64,000 nt of DNA from Paralithodes platypus (GCA_032716605.1 CM064530.1:11241047-11305046), one strand, 5' to 3'; positions 1-10,776 are shown, counted from the first letter of the stretch. The notes: generated by a model from the sequence alone, not told the origin. Program-made: numbers and translations.

Positions 1-175
1 GGTGACTTTCTTGGTGTGTTTGGGGGAGCGTTCTTGGGGTTCGGAGGAGTCTTGAGTACTTCGGTCACTCAAAATTTCGGAATCGTTGTTGGCGCTTTGA
101 GGATCTGCTTCGTCTTGTGGAGTGTCATAGGCCTCCTCTGCATCCGAATAGTGGTCCATGAACTCTTCCGCCTCC
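1..175 (-). CDS. DM4/DM12 gene, fifth coding exon (acidic tail), partial
   Basis: Acceptor cttgttttacag precedes the exon. It is open for all 58 codons to the window edge in the phase required by the previous exon (AG plus G gives Arg). The peptide starts EAEEFMDHYSDAEEAYDTPQ and continues with a Ser, Asp, Glu and Gln-rich stretch ending near PKHTKKVT. In this family the segment after the CLxRAICE helix usually holds a tyrosine/acidic stretch and then a final cysteine pair. The acidic stretch is present, but no cysteine appears before the edge, so the C-terminus lies off-window or differs from the family. Base composition is clearly richer in G and C than the intron beside it. Confidence 0.72.
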
Positions 176-379
176 CTGTAAAACAAGTGTATACAATAAT
201 GTGGACTACATAATTGGAAGATATAACACAAAATCCAGAGAAAGATCTCGGCTATTTGCATGACAAAAACAGAAAAACAAAAACACTAATGACAAATACA
301 GCATTGAATATACAGTATGTTTCTGTTATAAAATGTGGAACAGGTCTATCTTTAACCATTGCACCATTACATAAATCTA

Positions 380-775
380 TCTATCTATCTATTTATTGCC
401 TGACGCCGTGATCCCCGAAGGGGTGGCCACGAACGAACCGCCCCCATGCACCTCTGTCCCCAGTCAGTCGACGCCCCTCCCCCCAACCAGCACCGCCTTC
501 GTTCATGTAGTTCCTCACTCCATCCTTCCACCTAAAATTCGGTCTACCTCTCCCCCTCTGTCCCTCCACCTCGCTCTCGTACACCCTCTTAGTCATTCTC
601 TCGCTTTCCATACGTTCCATATGGCCGAACCATCTCAAGTTGTTCCTTTTCACACTTTCCAGCACATCTACCTCCACACCACACCTCCTTCTTACTTCCT
701 CATTAGTCTGTCTATCCCTCCATGTAACTCCACACGCACTCCTTAAGTAATTCATTTCCACTGCTCTCACTCTTG
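380..775 (-). mobile_element. LINE C-terminal remnant with (TAGA)n 3' end
   Basis: On the minus strand 393-770 is open for 125 codons. It shows the end of a non-LTR reverse transcriptase polyprotein: RDRQTNEEVRRRCGVEVDVL, NNLRWFGHMERM, and a GRGRPNFRWKDGVRNYM motif typical of the extreme C-terminus of RTE-like and related elements. The 3' side ends in a short TAGA microsatellite (371-392), the same end as the copy at 33490-34222. The 5' part is missing, as in a truncated insertion. Confidence 0.8.
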
Positions 776-864
776 GTCATAAATGACTCCCTTAATTTGT
801 AATAAGAGTAAATAAAGATGTATTCTGCATAGGATAGTAGTTTTACAGACTTTTTATTTATTCT

Positions 865-870
<6 letters not shown>

Positions 871-909
<39 letters not shown>
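871..909. repeat. (TA)n microsatellite
   Basis: About 20 uninterrupted TA dinucleotides followed by an AT-rich, ATT-rich stretch to about 970. Confidence 0.9.
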
Positions 910-916
<7 letters not shown>

Positions 917-1371
917 AAATATTTTCTTTTATTATTATCATTATTATTATTATTATCAATATCATTATTATTCTTATGTATTTTTTTGATGTCGTGTGTG
1001 TGTGGGGGGGGGGGGGATAAGAGACTGTTTGTCTTATACAGTTGTTTGAATAATTATTATGTCGTGTGTGTTAACATGGACTGTTAACTCCTTCAATTAG
1101 ACAACGATTTTTAAATTATACTAATGCTAATAGCAGATAATACCGCTCAAACTTATTAGTGACCTCAAAAAATAAATTTAAGCGTTTTGCCACCCACAGG
1201 TCCTTCCTAAGATACGTAAAATCGTATTGAGATAACAAGAACAAACAAATCGATACATCTGTTTGCAAAGGTTAATTAACGACCAATATTTTTACCATAC
1301 AGTGAAAATGTGCCAAAACACTACACCAGGCACGCTTACTAAACGTTTTGCGACCGAGTGGTTAAGGGGGT

Positions 1372-1698
1372 TTACCTGCATTTTTTCTCTCTCTGAGTTG
1401 TATCCATTCAGCCTCATTTTAAGTCGTTTATCCCCATCCAGGTGTCAATTTATACCGGGCGAGCGATAGCGAGCCACCATATTTTGTATAATTAGTTAGA
1501 CAGCTGGCTAAATTTGTAAATTTTTCGATATAAATATGTCTTCGGCGAAGCCGGATTTCTCCATAAAATGCTGGCTCGCTATCGCTCGCCAGGAAATAAA
1601 TGGACACCTGGATGGGGATAAATGTATTAAAACAGTAGGCTGAATGGGGCTGAATGGATACAACCCAGAAAGATAAAAAAGCAGGTGACCCCCTTTAT
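1372..1698. mobile_element. Family B palindromic foldback element, copy 1
   Basis: Starts TTAAGGGGGTTTACCTGC and ends with GCAGGTGACCCCCTTTA, so the ends are inverted repeats. Both arms contain the GGATGGGGATAAA type segment and the core GGCGAGCGATAGCGAGCC in opposite orientations, separated by a TTCGGCGAAGCCGG hairpin. No coding capacity. Confidence 0.85.
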
Positions 1699-2095
1699 TA
1701 TGTCCGTATATACTCACTCCCACTGAGCCGGGTTGGTAAATAGAGAGTGGGCACAGAGAGGTTCAAACTCCAGACAGTCTCCGGTACTCCTCCCCACTCT
1801 CTCGGCTCTCACGTACTCCGGTATTCTCTTCTCAGCGTGGGGGGCGCGGCTGGCACTGTGGAATAGTTTTACATAGTCGTAACAATGTATTTAGACATAT
1901 AAATAGATGTAGAGCATAATGTATACAGCTAAATAGGTTAATCAAATAACAGTCTGCACACAAACACATGTAGATATACAGTATACACAACACTTTTCTT
2001 TGTATCACAAATACATTTACCGGTACGTTTGTATGAGCCACCCTAGATACAACGAATGATTTATATCAAAGAGGCTCCTGATATTGTTAGAGAGA

Positions 2096-2121
2096 GATAT
2101 ATATATATATATATATATATA
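2096..2121. repeat. (TA)n microsatellite
   Basis: Short TA run after a GAGAGAG stretch. Confidence 0.8.
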
Positions 2122-2365
2122 CTCTTCAAAGTAAGGGTGAAGCCACACATAATGGAATCATTATTAAAATCATGTTCAAACAATATTGGCAATATAATTT
2201 CATAAGTCGGACATATACCAATGATATTAACATTAGTGTGTAGCTTTGTGCTAACACATGCTACTGGGAAACGTTTCTGGCATGAATATCCACAACATAA
2301 AGCAAAAATATATATGTATACAATTTATAAGCTTAATTGTAGAAACATATTAGTACACAACTGAC

Positions 2366-2512
2366 CTAAGAAAGAGCTCCAGCACCTCTCCGAAGAATCC
2401 GTGGTTGGTGAGTGGCATCTGGAACACCTCACAGATGGCCCTCATGAGACACCCTTGACCGTTCAGACCCATGTTAGCCAGGGAGTCCTCCAGCCCCTGG
2501 TACATCATCTCT
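2366..2512 (-). CDS. DM4/DM12 gene, fourth coding exon (CLMRAICE helical core)
   Basis: Acceptor cttatcgtccccag and donor gtcagttg bound a 147-bp exon with 48 full codons. The peptide starts EMMYQGLEDSLANMGLNG, then QGCLMRAICEVFQMPL, then TNHGFFGEVLELFLR. This is the diagnostic part of the DM4/DM12 family: a helix ending in L-x-x-x-GL-G, the paired-cysteine motif CLxRAICE, and a G-x-x-GE-L helix. The exon ends two bases into an Arg codon completed by the next exon. It is the strongest family evidence in the gene. Confidence 0.9.
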
Positions 2513-4172
2513 CTGGGGACGATAAGAAGATTAGTCCCATTAACCTGAGTGGCCTTGCTTCCCATCCGATTATATTTTTTGTTATGGCACATATTATATA
2601 AACACATATTTGAATAGTATATACAGTAAGTAATTTTTGTTTGGTTCACACTTCATATACAAACATACAATTGACACAGTATACACTATGGGAGCTCCTT
2701 TACAAATATTTCTAAGACTAATAAACTTGCTCAATTACCATTAACTTGTCAGGGCTCCAAAATGTAAATATTGTATACCGATATAACAAAATAAACTTGG
2801 TTACTTTCTCCATCTGAAGAAAAAAATATGTAAATACAGGTGTGAATTGTTTGTCAATCTATAGTTAAAGTTAGTTGTACTGGTAGTCTCTGTCAAGTAA
2901 CACACATACAGTAAGTTTCAGAAGGGTGGATGGCACTCTCTTATGAAACAAGATCGTCTATATTTTAGTCAATATAAAGATGATGATCAACAGTAAATAT
3001 TTATTCCCGTACATTACACTAGCCACTTGCAGGCAGTTTGGATTTTTTTTGGTCATTCATATGTAATGCTATGCTGTTCAAAACGCAATCCCTGAGCCTG
3101 GCGTTATCGACAAACAAGGTTTGTTGAAAGATTAAACTAACTCATCTTTAAAAGATATATATATTATATTAACCCCTACTGTATCAGAGGGTATTGCTAT
3201 AAATGTATCCTCCAGTACCGGGCATTGCGGCCGAAATAGCTTCAGAGTCAAGAGAGAACACCCTCCCACCCCAAAAGTTGGAGGAGTACTGACCCAGCTA
3301 ACCTGTGGGGGCTTGGATCCAAGCTGACAGGTTTTGCCAATGTCTCGGAGCACCGCGTACAAGTCATGGTACCAGATACCGCTCGATACTGGCAGTTACA
3401 AGGACCGCATATTATGGACGTACATCGTCCGTCACTGGTACTGACGAGTGACTTTTTTACTGACGGCCAACGTCCGTCGTTGGTATAGTAAGGGTAAATG
3501 GGGGTTCATCCTAAAGCAGAGACTTACACAAACTATACTAGGTTACGTCAGTAGAAATAGGGTCAAGCTAGGCTCAGATGCCACACTCTGGTTAGGGATT
3601 CAATCAAATAACCATGTAGTCAGGTATTTTCAGGGGCAACGAGGCGCTAAAAATTCATGTGTTGCCGCTACTGAAATCCTTTGCAATAACTGGTGCTTTA
3701 GAGAAATACAAAAAAATTATTATTATTATTATTATCATTTTACCAGGTGGATGGGACTTGTTAGCATTTTTCGACAACCCATCTAAGGAGAGACAACCTT
3801 ATAAACAACGGGTGGATGGGACTCGTCAGACTTGGTCGGCAACCTGTCTAGGGGAGTAAACCTGATACAAATCCTTACTGCTTACATAAGGGTGAAGCAG
3901 GGTAGTGGATGGACTAGCCGAACACCACTGTAGAAAAATAGTGCTAAAAAGATACATAGAGGGCTTCGGGGTCGGACGGGTCCTAAATTGAGTGGTCAAT
4001 CCTGTAAGTCCTTCAGTAAACTGGCATGGGTTGTCCCTCTTACATGGAATAGGTCCACTTGGGGGCCTTCTGTGTATGGCCACCCTCATTAAGGGGAGTA
4101 AGGCATCCGGCAACAGATAGATATATAGATTATTATTATTAGTACTATCATTATATATTATCTTTTTCTTAC
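2513..4172. other. Intron 3 of the DM4/DM12 gene
   Basis: About 1.7 kb. The first kilobase shows no recognisable repeat. The part from about 3700 to 4135 is the SINE-like repeat described separately, and an ATT microsatellite lies at about 3716-3740. No exon was found. Confidence 0.7.
3740..4135 (+). mobile_element. SINE-like repeat 1 with a LINE-type TAGA tail
   Basis: The 3' part reads TGGCCACCCTCATTAAGGGG, then CCGGCAACAGATAGATA. The layout (GGTGGATGGACT, a GGGGTCGGA motif, TGGCCAC, about 25 bases, CCGGCA, then TAGA repeats) is shared with 8270-8535. The last part resembles the 3' end of the LINE at 33490-34222. No coding capacity. The 5' boundary is uncertain. Confidence 0.55.
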
Positions 4173-4293
4173 CTGTCTCCGCCGGCCCAGTTGACGCCCG
4201 GCAGGTCAGAGTTTCTCTTCTTCCTAGTAAAGAAGTCGGGCCAGAGCCCCCATGGGTTGGCCTCTGATGTCAAGCCCAGGTCGTCAAATGCAA
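4173..4293 (-). CDS. DM4/DM12 gene, third coding exon (NPWGLWPDFF)
   Basis: Acceptor gactctccctcacag and donor gtaagaaaaag bound a 121-bp exon with 39 full codons (phase 1 in, phase 2 out). The peptide includes AFDDLGLTSEANPWGLWPDF, then FTRKKRNSDLPGVNWAGGD. The FDDLGLT block is the usual partner of the preceding TIS-PF segment. A second basic run, RKKR, occurs here. The last two bases AG join A of the next exon to give Arg. The exon is too short to stand out as an open reading frame; only splice sites and phase reveal it. Confidence 0.83.
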
Positions 4294-5441
4294 CTGTGAG
4301 GGAGAGTCAGGTCAGGTCAAGTTAGGTCAAGTTGGGTCAGGTCCCAGGAGATGTGGAGCAGGAATAAACAGAAAGGGAGCTCCAGTGATAGACAAGGTTG
4401 GTCCGGTTTGGTCAGTGTACTAACGTAAACATAGTAATAGTTGCCACTGTATTAATGTCACTACTTAGTTAAAATAAGACTTTAGAGGCTATGAACCCAT
4501 GAGGATTATTAAGCCCACCTTAAAGTCAGGAAGAACGTGACAAGCGTCCCCGAGACTCCCAAGTTTATACCTCCAGCATCCCTAGGTATACTGGGAATAT
4601 AAACCCAGAGGTTGTCCTGCTCGGGAACCCCAGACGTCTTCCTTAATCGCGACCAGGACTAAAGCCCCCATTCGAGAACTCTAGTCCCTTGAATGTCACT
4701 ACTATCCTAAAAGTCACATATATACCATTTTAACTGATACAGATCGGTTAATATCATGTCTTTAGTAATATTTGGATGGTGGTGTCCATTCTGAATATTC
4801 TTATGGTGAGTTTTAAGAAAGGCAACAGAAGTTTGTTTATGTTAGCTTCTGTCTATGTTGTCAGAAAGTGCTTTGATAAAATAAGTATAATTATTGTGAA
4901 GTAAGAGAATTAAAGGTATTGTAAGAAGTAAACTGGAAGGGAAGTTGTGCTTTGCCTTTTGCCCATGTCTTCACCTTTCTGAACCTGTAACCCTCACAGG
5001 TTCAGGTCTCACAATCATGGTGTACAGGAAGGACTGCAATCATCCAGGTTGTAGAAGTTACCTTCACCAAGTTTGACCCTACCCAAGGTACTTATAGAGG
5101 CCTCCTTCACACAGATGCTTTGTCCCGGGCAATTCAAGAGAGATAGAATCAATGGAGTTGAATGGGACCTTTTACACAATCTCCTGTCTCAAGCTCACTC
5201 ACCTCACACCTGTGTTGCTAAACTGCCTCCTACCTGGCATGTTAGACTTATACATTGATGTGGCAGTTGGGTCCTTCAGACAGGCTTGTTTCTCTCACAT
5301 GGGAGAACCCACTTATTGAGTACAAATAAGCATCCTACAAGCATAATAATAAACATGTTCGTGAGCAAGTTTAGCAATCTACCTGTGCTGGTCGGTCCAG
5401 CATGGGACAAAACGTCTGTGTGAAAGGGCCTTACCAGTGTT

Positions 5442-5508
5442 AGCATAAGAACATAAGAAAATGGGAGTCTGCAGAGAGCCGATTGGCCCACACATGGCAT
5501 ATCCCTTT
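5442..5508 (-). mobile_element. SINE tail fragment (AAGAACATAAGAAAA type)
   Basis: The segment reads ATAAGAACATAAGAAAATGG, then GTCTGCAGAGAGCCGATTGG and CCCACACA. It is the reverse complement of the 3' tail at about 43795-43850 (TGTGTGGGCTAATCGG, then TTCTTATGTTCTTAT). Only the tail is present. Confidence 0.6.
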
Positions 5509-5828
5509 CAAACCCAACCCATTAAAAGGACAAACAAATGCACAAAGTACCGGTAAGGAAAAATTAAGTCTTGTGGTTTGGAAAATATACTGTTATTTGA
5601 TTAAGAATTTATGATATTTTATGTGGACCAACATTATAATTGCTGGCAAAACAAGAAATACGGGAAACACGCAAACATACGAGTGCGAATTATACCTTCT
5701 TGTGCTATAATAATTGTCCAATTTAGAGAAATATATTCAGTTTATTCTAGTTAATTAACAATAAACTGAAAAGTATAGTTAACATTAAATTCTGTTAATA
5801 CCACAACCAATCTCAATCGAACGCAATA

Positions 5829-5830
<2 letters not shown>

Positions 5831-5868
<38 letters not shown>
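5831..5868. repeat. (TA)n microsatellite
   Basis: About 19 TA units. Confidence 0.88.
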
Positions 5869-5873
<5 letters not shown>

Positions 5874-6129
5874 GCCTTGGTTGTAACAAATGGACCGAAT
5901 AATATAAAGGGTTTAGTACTTATGATCCTGTTAAAATCTCTAAAGAATGTGAACACGCTTATCAGTAGATTTCAACAGGATCGTAAGTAGATCCTGTAAG
6001 TAGATAAGTAGATTATCTTTCATTAAGCAGAGTTTATACAAAGGAGTGGTTAAACTAAATTGGTTTGCTTAAGAAATACTTACTATAGTCAGTTTATTTC
6101 CAGCTGATGGTAAATTGAATCATTTTTAA

Positions 6130-6465
6130 TTAAGGGTAGGTTTTTAGTTCGCTCCCTAGAATTCCATCAAGCTTAAAATTACACCCCCTAGACCCCCTTT
6201 CAAGATAAATTTGTACATTTTTCGGTAGAAAAATTACCCGGCCAAAGGCCGGTTCCTCTTAAATTACAGGCTCGCTATCGCTCGCCAGGACAAAATCGAC
6301 ACCTAAATGGCACGAAAGGTCTTAAAATTGACAGAAATGGGGCAAAAGTTCTTAAAATCACCAAAGTAATGGGGCGAACGTCTTAGAATATCAAAAGCAA
6401 TGGGACTAAACATGAGATAGTAAGGGATCCAGAAAAAAATCCCTCAAGTGTAAATCTCCCCTTAA
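6130..6465 (-). mobile_element. Family A element, copy 1
   Basis: 336 bp between TTAA and TTAA. It runs from the AGCTTAAAATTACACCCCC arm, through CATTTTTCGGTAGAAAAAT and GGCTCGCTATCGCTCGCC, to the arm with spaced GGGG(C/A) subrepeats and TCTCCCCTTAA. Confidence 0.92.
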
Positions 6466-7259
6466 CAACTGATATCTCCAGACTTAAGGACAAATATCAA
6501 ACTAAAATGTCTCTGTATCATCTTATTGCCAAGTTTTCATATTCAGTAACATATTTCGCTACAAAATCTTCGTGTTACCCAAGTAACTAAGATGTAGAAA
6601 TGGGAACTTACCATCAGCTGGAAAAACTAGACTATAGTCACCTTAAACATCAGAATATGTTTGAATAATGCTATTCATTTTCTCCAATAACTAGTTACAT
6701 TATTTGAGTTATAAAACACTCAAGTAACTATTTCTTAAATAATACTTGTACATACTGTAAGTATGGGTTAAAAAGTAGGTGTTAAGATTAACAAACCACT
6801 TATTAGGGATTAGGCGTTTACATTCTTAAGTCAGTCCTTTGTCTTATGAAGGAAACAGTATACATTTATCAATTCGATTAGTTCAAGCTTTAAAGGGTGC
6901 CATTTTATAATCTGGAAGGTTCATACACAGTCTTGCAATAATAATGCTAATTATTATAGTAATTTAGTAAGTAGAGAGAGAGAGAGAGAGAGCATATACC
7001 AAAAACAAGCAAAATTACAATTTTAGAAATCATTAAAGGGAAATGTTATAGTTTAATTAACAAAGCACAGCATTTTATGGCACATTTGCAGACAACAGTC
7101 CTACGATACTCTCTAACTTGAAGGGCTCACCCTCGAGTGCTGACTGTCATTTCGTAAAACAATACAGTAACAAAACGCAGCCCAGACAAGGTGAAGGGAT
7201 CTGTGAAAAACCTAATTGAAAGATGATCTACAAAGCTGATAATCTCAAGACCCGAGAAT

Positions 7260-7634
7260 GTAAGGGGGCCCACCTCGGTTTTATGTTTTCTCTCCCTCTC
7301 TCTCTGGCTTGTATCCATTCGGTCCCATTCAACCTACTGTTTTACGATGCTTATCCCCACCCAGGTGTCGATTTCTTCCTGGCGAGCGATAGCGAGCCAG
7401 CATTGTATGGCGAAATCCGGCTTCGCCGGAGAATTTTTTTTATCGAAAAATTTACAAATTTAGCTTGCTGTCAAAACAAAACTATATATATGCTGGCTCG
7501 TTACAGCTCACCAGGAAAATATTGACACCTGGATGGGGTAAACGTCTTAAAACAGTAGGCTGAATGGGGCCGAAAAGATACAAGCCAGTGAGAGAGGGAG
7601 ATAGAGAGAGAAAAAACGAGGTTGGCCCCCTTAA
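7260..7634. mobile_element. Family B palindromic foldback element, copy 2
   Basis: Ends TAAGGGGGCCCACCTCG and CGAGGTTGGCCCCCTTAA are inverted repeats. The two arms both carry the TTGTATCCATTCGG segment and the 18-bp core, in inverse order, around a GGCTTCGCCGG hairpin. It lies in intron 2. Confidence 0.88.
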
Positions 7635-8269
7635 AGGAACTGTTGACTGCAGTTGTGTCGTGCTTCCTCTTTCACACACAATTCATACGTGTTTAGTTCA
7701 GAGTCACAGGAACCTCAAGGACGAAGGTATGTACAGAGTTCTCCAAGAATCAGCTTAGTTAAGAACTTAGAATCTATGGTTGGAAGTACATCAGTGTCTT
7801 CGGATATTCCTATAATTTCAGTCATTAAACTCTCTGAAGATACTTTTATTTTAGTTCCAAGATAATCATGTAATATTGTAATTATGTCGGCTAGTTTGAT
7901 TAACTTGGAAATCACAGCACTTCAGCACAATAGCCTGAAATGTAAATAGGAACCGAAGATAAATGTTTTTCCTCCCAGTTATTTGCGAGTTTTCGAATAT
8001 ATGGAATATCAAACTGTAGACATCGATATATAGCAGAAATACAAATATGTGTGTATTTTGATCCCTGAAACGTATGTTGAAATCAACTATAGCACTCCTG
8101 CTTTGGTTAGCTGCCAGGCCGGCCTATTCATGACAAAACCGACAATATCCCATTTTGATTGACACTGTGTAACAAATTTGAGAGGGAAAGTGGAACCCAA
8201 GTGGACAAAATGCAGCAAAGCACATTTATTAGCCATTTAGTAAACAACTGTCATGTAGATGCAACTCAT

Positions 8270-8535
8270 CAGTCCTTTTAAGGCAGTGCTCCTCGGAGAA
8301 AGCAACTCCGAAAAAGATCCTTTCCTTGCAAGTGCTTGGTGGATGGACTAGGTCCACCACCTCTGCTATAACTCAAATAGGAAATCTTGGGGTCGGATAG
8401 ACTTTCTCTTGATGAAGATGGCCCGGAAATGTGTCCTGCCAGAGGTCTCAGCCACTTGGAGGCGTTATTTTCGTTATTTTCGTGGCCACGTCCATAGGGC
8501 TTAAAGCGCCCGGCAGTAGATAGATGCGTGTGTAC
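8270..8535 (+). mobile_element. SINE-like repeat 2 with a LINE-type TAGA tail
   Basis: It shares GGTGGATGGACTA, TTGGGGTCGGAT, CGTGGCCACG, CCGGCAGTAGATAGAT and the spacing of these blocks with 3740-4135. The tail resembles the 3' end of the LINE at 33490-34222. No coding capacity; the left edge is uncertain. Confidence 0.55.
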
Positions 8536-8698
8536 ACTACATATGCATTTATGAGACATATCTGCTACATCAATGTCTACAAAATTAAATTTCTTATATA
8601 CTGAATCTCACAAATGGCTAATCAAGGCAACCAAGATGGCGGCGGATGTACAGCATTGTGGTGCCCTCTTTGTGTGTTTCTATCCATGCCCCTCTTAC

Positions 8699-8874
8699 TC
8701 TTGAAGGGTACGGAGATGGTCATAGAGGCGCCGTAACCCGTGGGCCAGTTCCTAGCGACGGGGAGACTGAGGGTGGGGGTGATGATGAGGATGGTGCTGG
8801 GAGGTAAGGTCAGCCGCCGGTCAGAGCTCATGAAGATCAGTCGCTTCTTACGGGACAGTCGAGCCTCCGAGGAA
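8699..8874 (-). CDS. DM4/DM12 gene, second coding exon (RKKR and TPTLSLP segment)
   Basis: Acceptor ccatttatttcag precedes the exon; the donor is gtaagagg (phase 1 out). It encodes 58 codons. RLSRKKRLIF carries a dibasic, furin-like site just before the conserved block, as is usual in this family. LTLPPST, TPTLSLPVARNWPTGYGA and MTISVPFK match the family pattern of a threonine-proline beta segment, then a P-x-G motif, then a TIS-P-F segment. The last base A joins TT of the next exon to give Ile, so the protein reads from VPFK into IAFDDLGL without a break. Confidence 0.87.
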
Positions 8875-9519
8875 CTGAAATAAATGGCCAGAAGATTAAT
8901 GTAAATAACATTTATCTCTTTCAATATAAAAGAGTAATTGTCTTTCTATTTTGGCTAACTTTAGATGATTTTTACCCAACTTTGCAAACCCCACTAGGAA
9001 TCAAAGGAGTAATTACAGTAACAATTAAGCCTTTAACTCCCATACCATCCCAAATAGGTCACCAAATAATGATGCCATATCAAATAGTAATTAATATTTG
9101 TATTTACTATGTTAGCTAATATAACACAGCCATCTGTGAAATGCATATATTTTACTTGCATATATCACGGAGTCAGTTAGATGGTGTAAATTAGTAAATG
9201 AGCCTTTAATAACAAATTTAAATAGTTTGGAAGAACGATAGGATGATAGTTGGAGGGTTGAGAATGGTCACCATTCTTTGGGTCAGGTGAGGAGGAGAAA
9301 TAACACTGAAAGTATTCAGGATAGAATTAAAGGCAAAAGTTGACTTAAGAGTTCCCCTTTGTCAATAGGTAGATGTGACAGTGATGCCATCAGAATGGAT
9401 AAAAAAGGAAGTAGCATAAGCAAATATAATTATTAGATTTTTTTTTTTGGCGAGATGCCAGAAAAAGAAGGAAGCAGAAGACAAGTGCGAAAAATCATGA
9501 CATTTAGCACAGATGAAAG

Positions 9520-10135
9520 ATGACAGAGAGGAGTTTCTGCTGGATCGCGGTCGCGGTCGGACGTCCCCGGTGCCTGGCGCAATCTGCGGCTTTATTTGGG
9601 GGAACTTCAGTCGGTCCCGGTGATTGTCTGCCGCGTCGGTGGTTCAGCGGCCTCTCCCCCCGGCTTCATCCCCTTCCACCTTGCTACCCTGCTCTGCCTT
9701 CGTCATCCTCTGATCATTCGACTGTGCCAGCTTCACTCTGCGCCATCTTGAATCCTTTCTGGATGGTGGGGGGCGGCGCTTCCCTGGACCTGTGACACGT
9801 GGCTTGCCCGCTGGAGGGACGCAGCACCCACGGCGGTTGGCTCTGGTATCGGCAAATCCTCGACTTTCTTCGGGGTTCCTTCGTGGGCCCCACCTTTCCG
9901 TCGGTGCCAGGGACGCCTTCAGCTTCTGGGGTTAGTGTTGGGCCCTCCGTCCTCGCCTCTTCACTTCACCACGTGTCTTCTTCCTGCCGGGTGCCATCGT
10001 TCATCACTTCATCTTCCCTTCCATCCTCTAGTCCTGGGAGGAGTGTAGTTGCCCTTCTGCTGCCCCTCCTGGGTCCCTGACGTTTGAGCCTCCTTACTGG
10101 GAAGCTGCTGCGGCTTTGACCAGCACTGTGTCAGG
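9520..10135 (+). other. GC-rich island of unknown nature
   Basis: A sharply bounded GC-rich stretch inside an AT-rich intron. One plus-strand frame is open from 9520 to 10080 except for a single TGA at 9793-9795. The peptide is rich in Ser, Pro, Leu and Gly and shows no motif I recognise. It could be a degenerate retroelement segment, an inserted pseudogene piece or a regulatory GC island. I do not call it a gene. Confidence 0.4.
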
Positions 10136-10171
10136 GTTAATAGGGCTCTGCCCTCAAAGCCCTTAAATCAA

Positions 10172-10172
<1 letters not shown>

Positions 10173-10238
<66 letters not shown>

Positions 10239-10295
10239 GCGAGAGCGAGAGCGAGAGCGAGAGCGAGAGCGAGAGCGAGAGCGAGAGAGAGAGAG
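10173..10295. repeat. (GA)n microsatellite with GAGAGC subarray
   Basis: A run of GA, then about nine GAGAGC or GAGCGA hexamers, then GA again. Confidence 0.92.
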
Positions 10296-10327
10296 ATAAT
10301 AATCAAAAGAGGAAACTATAAACCTAC

Positions 10328-10408
10328 CAGTTGTATCCCTGCTCAGCGGCGGCCAGCGACAGTAGCGCCATAGTGGACAACACCCACACTACCAGTCCAA
10401 GATACATC
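10328..10408 (-). CDS. DM4/DM12 gene, exon with start codon and signal peptide
   Basis: The start codon is at 10407-10405, one base inside an exon preceded by the acceptor ttatttctccctcag. It encodes 26 full codons plus two bases (phase 2) before the donor gtaggttt. The peptide begins MYLGLVVWVLSTMALLSLAA and continues AEQGYN, a typical secretory signal: short start, hydrophobic core, small residues before a likely cleavage near LAAA-EQ. The split codon TG plus T from the next exon gives Cys. This start was chosen because the signal peptide follows at once and the frame joins cleanly to the next exon. An upstream non-coding exon is implied. Confidence 0.78.
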
Positions 10409-10776
10409 CTGAGGGAGAAATAAACAGTCTGGTTATGGGGAGATGTTTATCTATTATTTTATTATTTTCTTCCCTAGACCTCCATTATGCTTAAAAAACA
10501 CCGGCCCAAGACACTCGCACGATGAGTACTTTTTAGACTTAATGTGGCCATAAAACAAGATGCTGAATATAGGAGGATTAGCACGATAATTTACAATAGT
10601 AGGTGTGTGTGGCTAGTAATACAAACTATTATAGCATATTCATTATGTAGTTAAATTTATCATGTATATTTATAATTAGGTATCACAAGCATTTTTTAAC
10701 AGTGGATTAATTTACGAAATGCAATATCGTAAAGGATATAAGAATATATTATTGAATAGTGGACATATTGAAAACG

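Larger units (their letters stand above)
176..2365. other. Intron 4 of the DM4/DM12 gene
   Basis: About 2.2 kb of non-coding DNA. It holds a LINE C-terminal remnant (393-770), a TA microsatellite (about 871-909), a G run near 1002-1016, a family C-like fragment near 1140-1235, a palindromic family B element (1372-1698) and a short TA run (2096-2121). No extra exon with splice support was seen. Confidence 0.75.
4294..8698. other. Intron 2 of the DM4/DM12 gene
   Basis: About 4.4 kb. It begins with a GTCAGGTCAAGTTAGGTCAA local repeat (4306-4345). It then holds a SINE tail fragment (5442-5508), a TA microsatellite (5831-5868), a family A element (6130-6465), a short GA run (6974-6992), a family B element (7260-7634) and the second SINE-like repeat (8270-8535). 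The rest, including about 4400-5400 and 6500-6970, shows nothing recognisable. Confidence 0.7.
8875..10327. other. Intron 1 of the DM4/DM12 gene
   Basis: About 1.45 kb. The first 600 bases are AT-rich with nothing recognisable. A GC-rich island (about 9525-10130) and a GA microsatellite (10173-10295) follow. Confidence 0.72.
1..10408 (-). other. DM4/DM12-family gene, five coding exons, 3' end off the window
   Basis: Gene model built by reading the minus strand for splice sites and family motifs. Exons: 10408-10328, 8874-8699, 4293-4173, 2512-2366 and 175-1. Every junction is GT-AG and the frame stays open across all four introns (phases 2, 1, 2, 2), giving 233 residues before the window edge. 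Order: signal peptide, dibasic RKKR, beta-rich segment with LTLPPST and TPTLSLP, then NPWGLWPDFF, then a helical segment with GQGCLMRAICE, then an acidic tail. This order matches the arthropod DM4/DM12 family (secreted, function unknown). Introns of roughly 1.5, 4.4, 1.7 and 2.2 kb are filled with repeats. A 5' UTR exon must lie to the right, because a good acceptor (ctccctcag) directly precedes the start codon; it was not found. Product function is unknown. Confidence 0.85.

Noticed and set aside
7223..7915. Several 64-100 codon frames around a family B element
   Set aside because: They cover the foldback arms and unique intron sequence, show no motif, and lie inside intron 2 of the DM4/DM12 gene.
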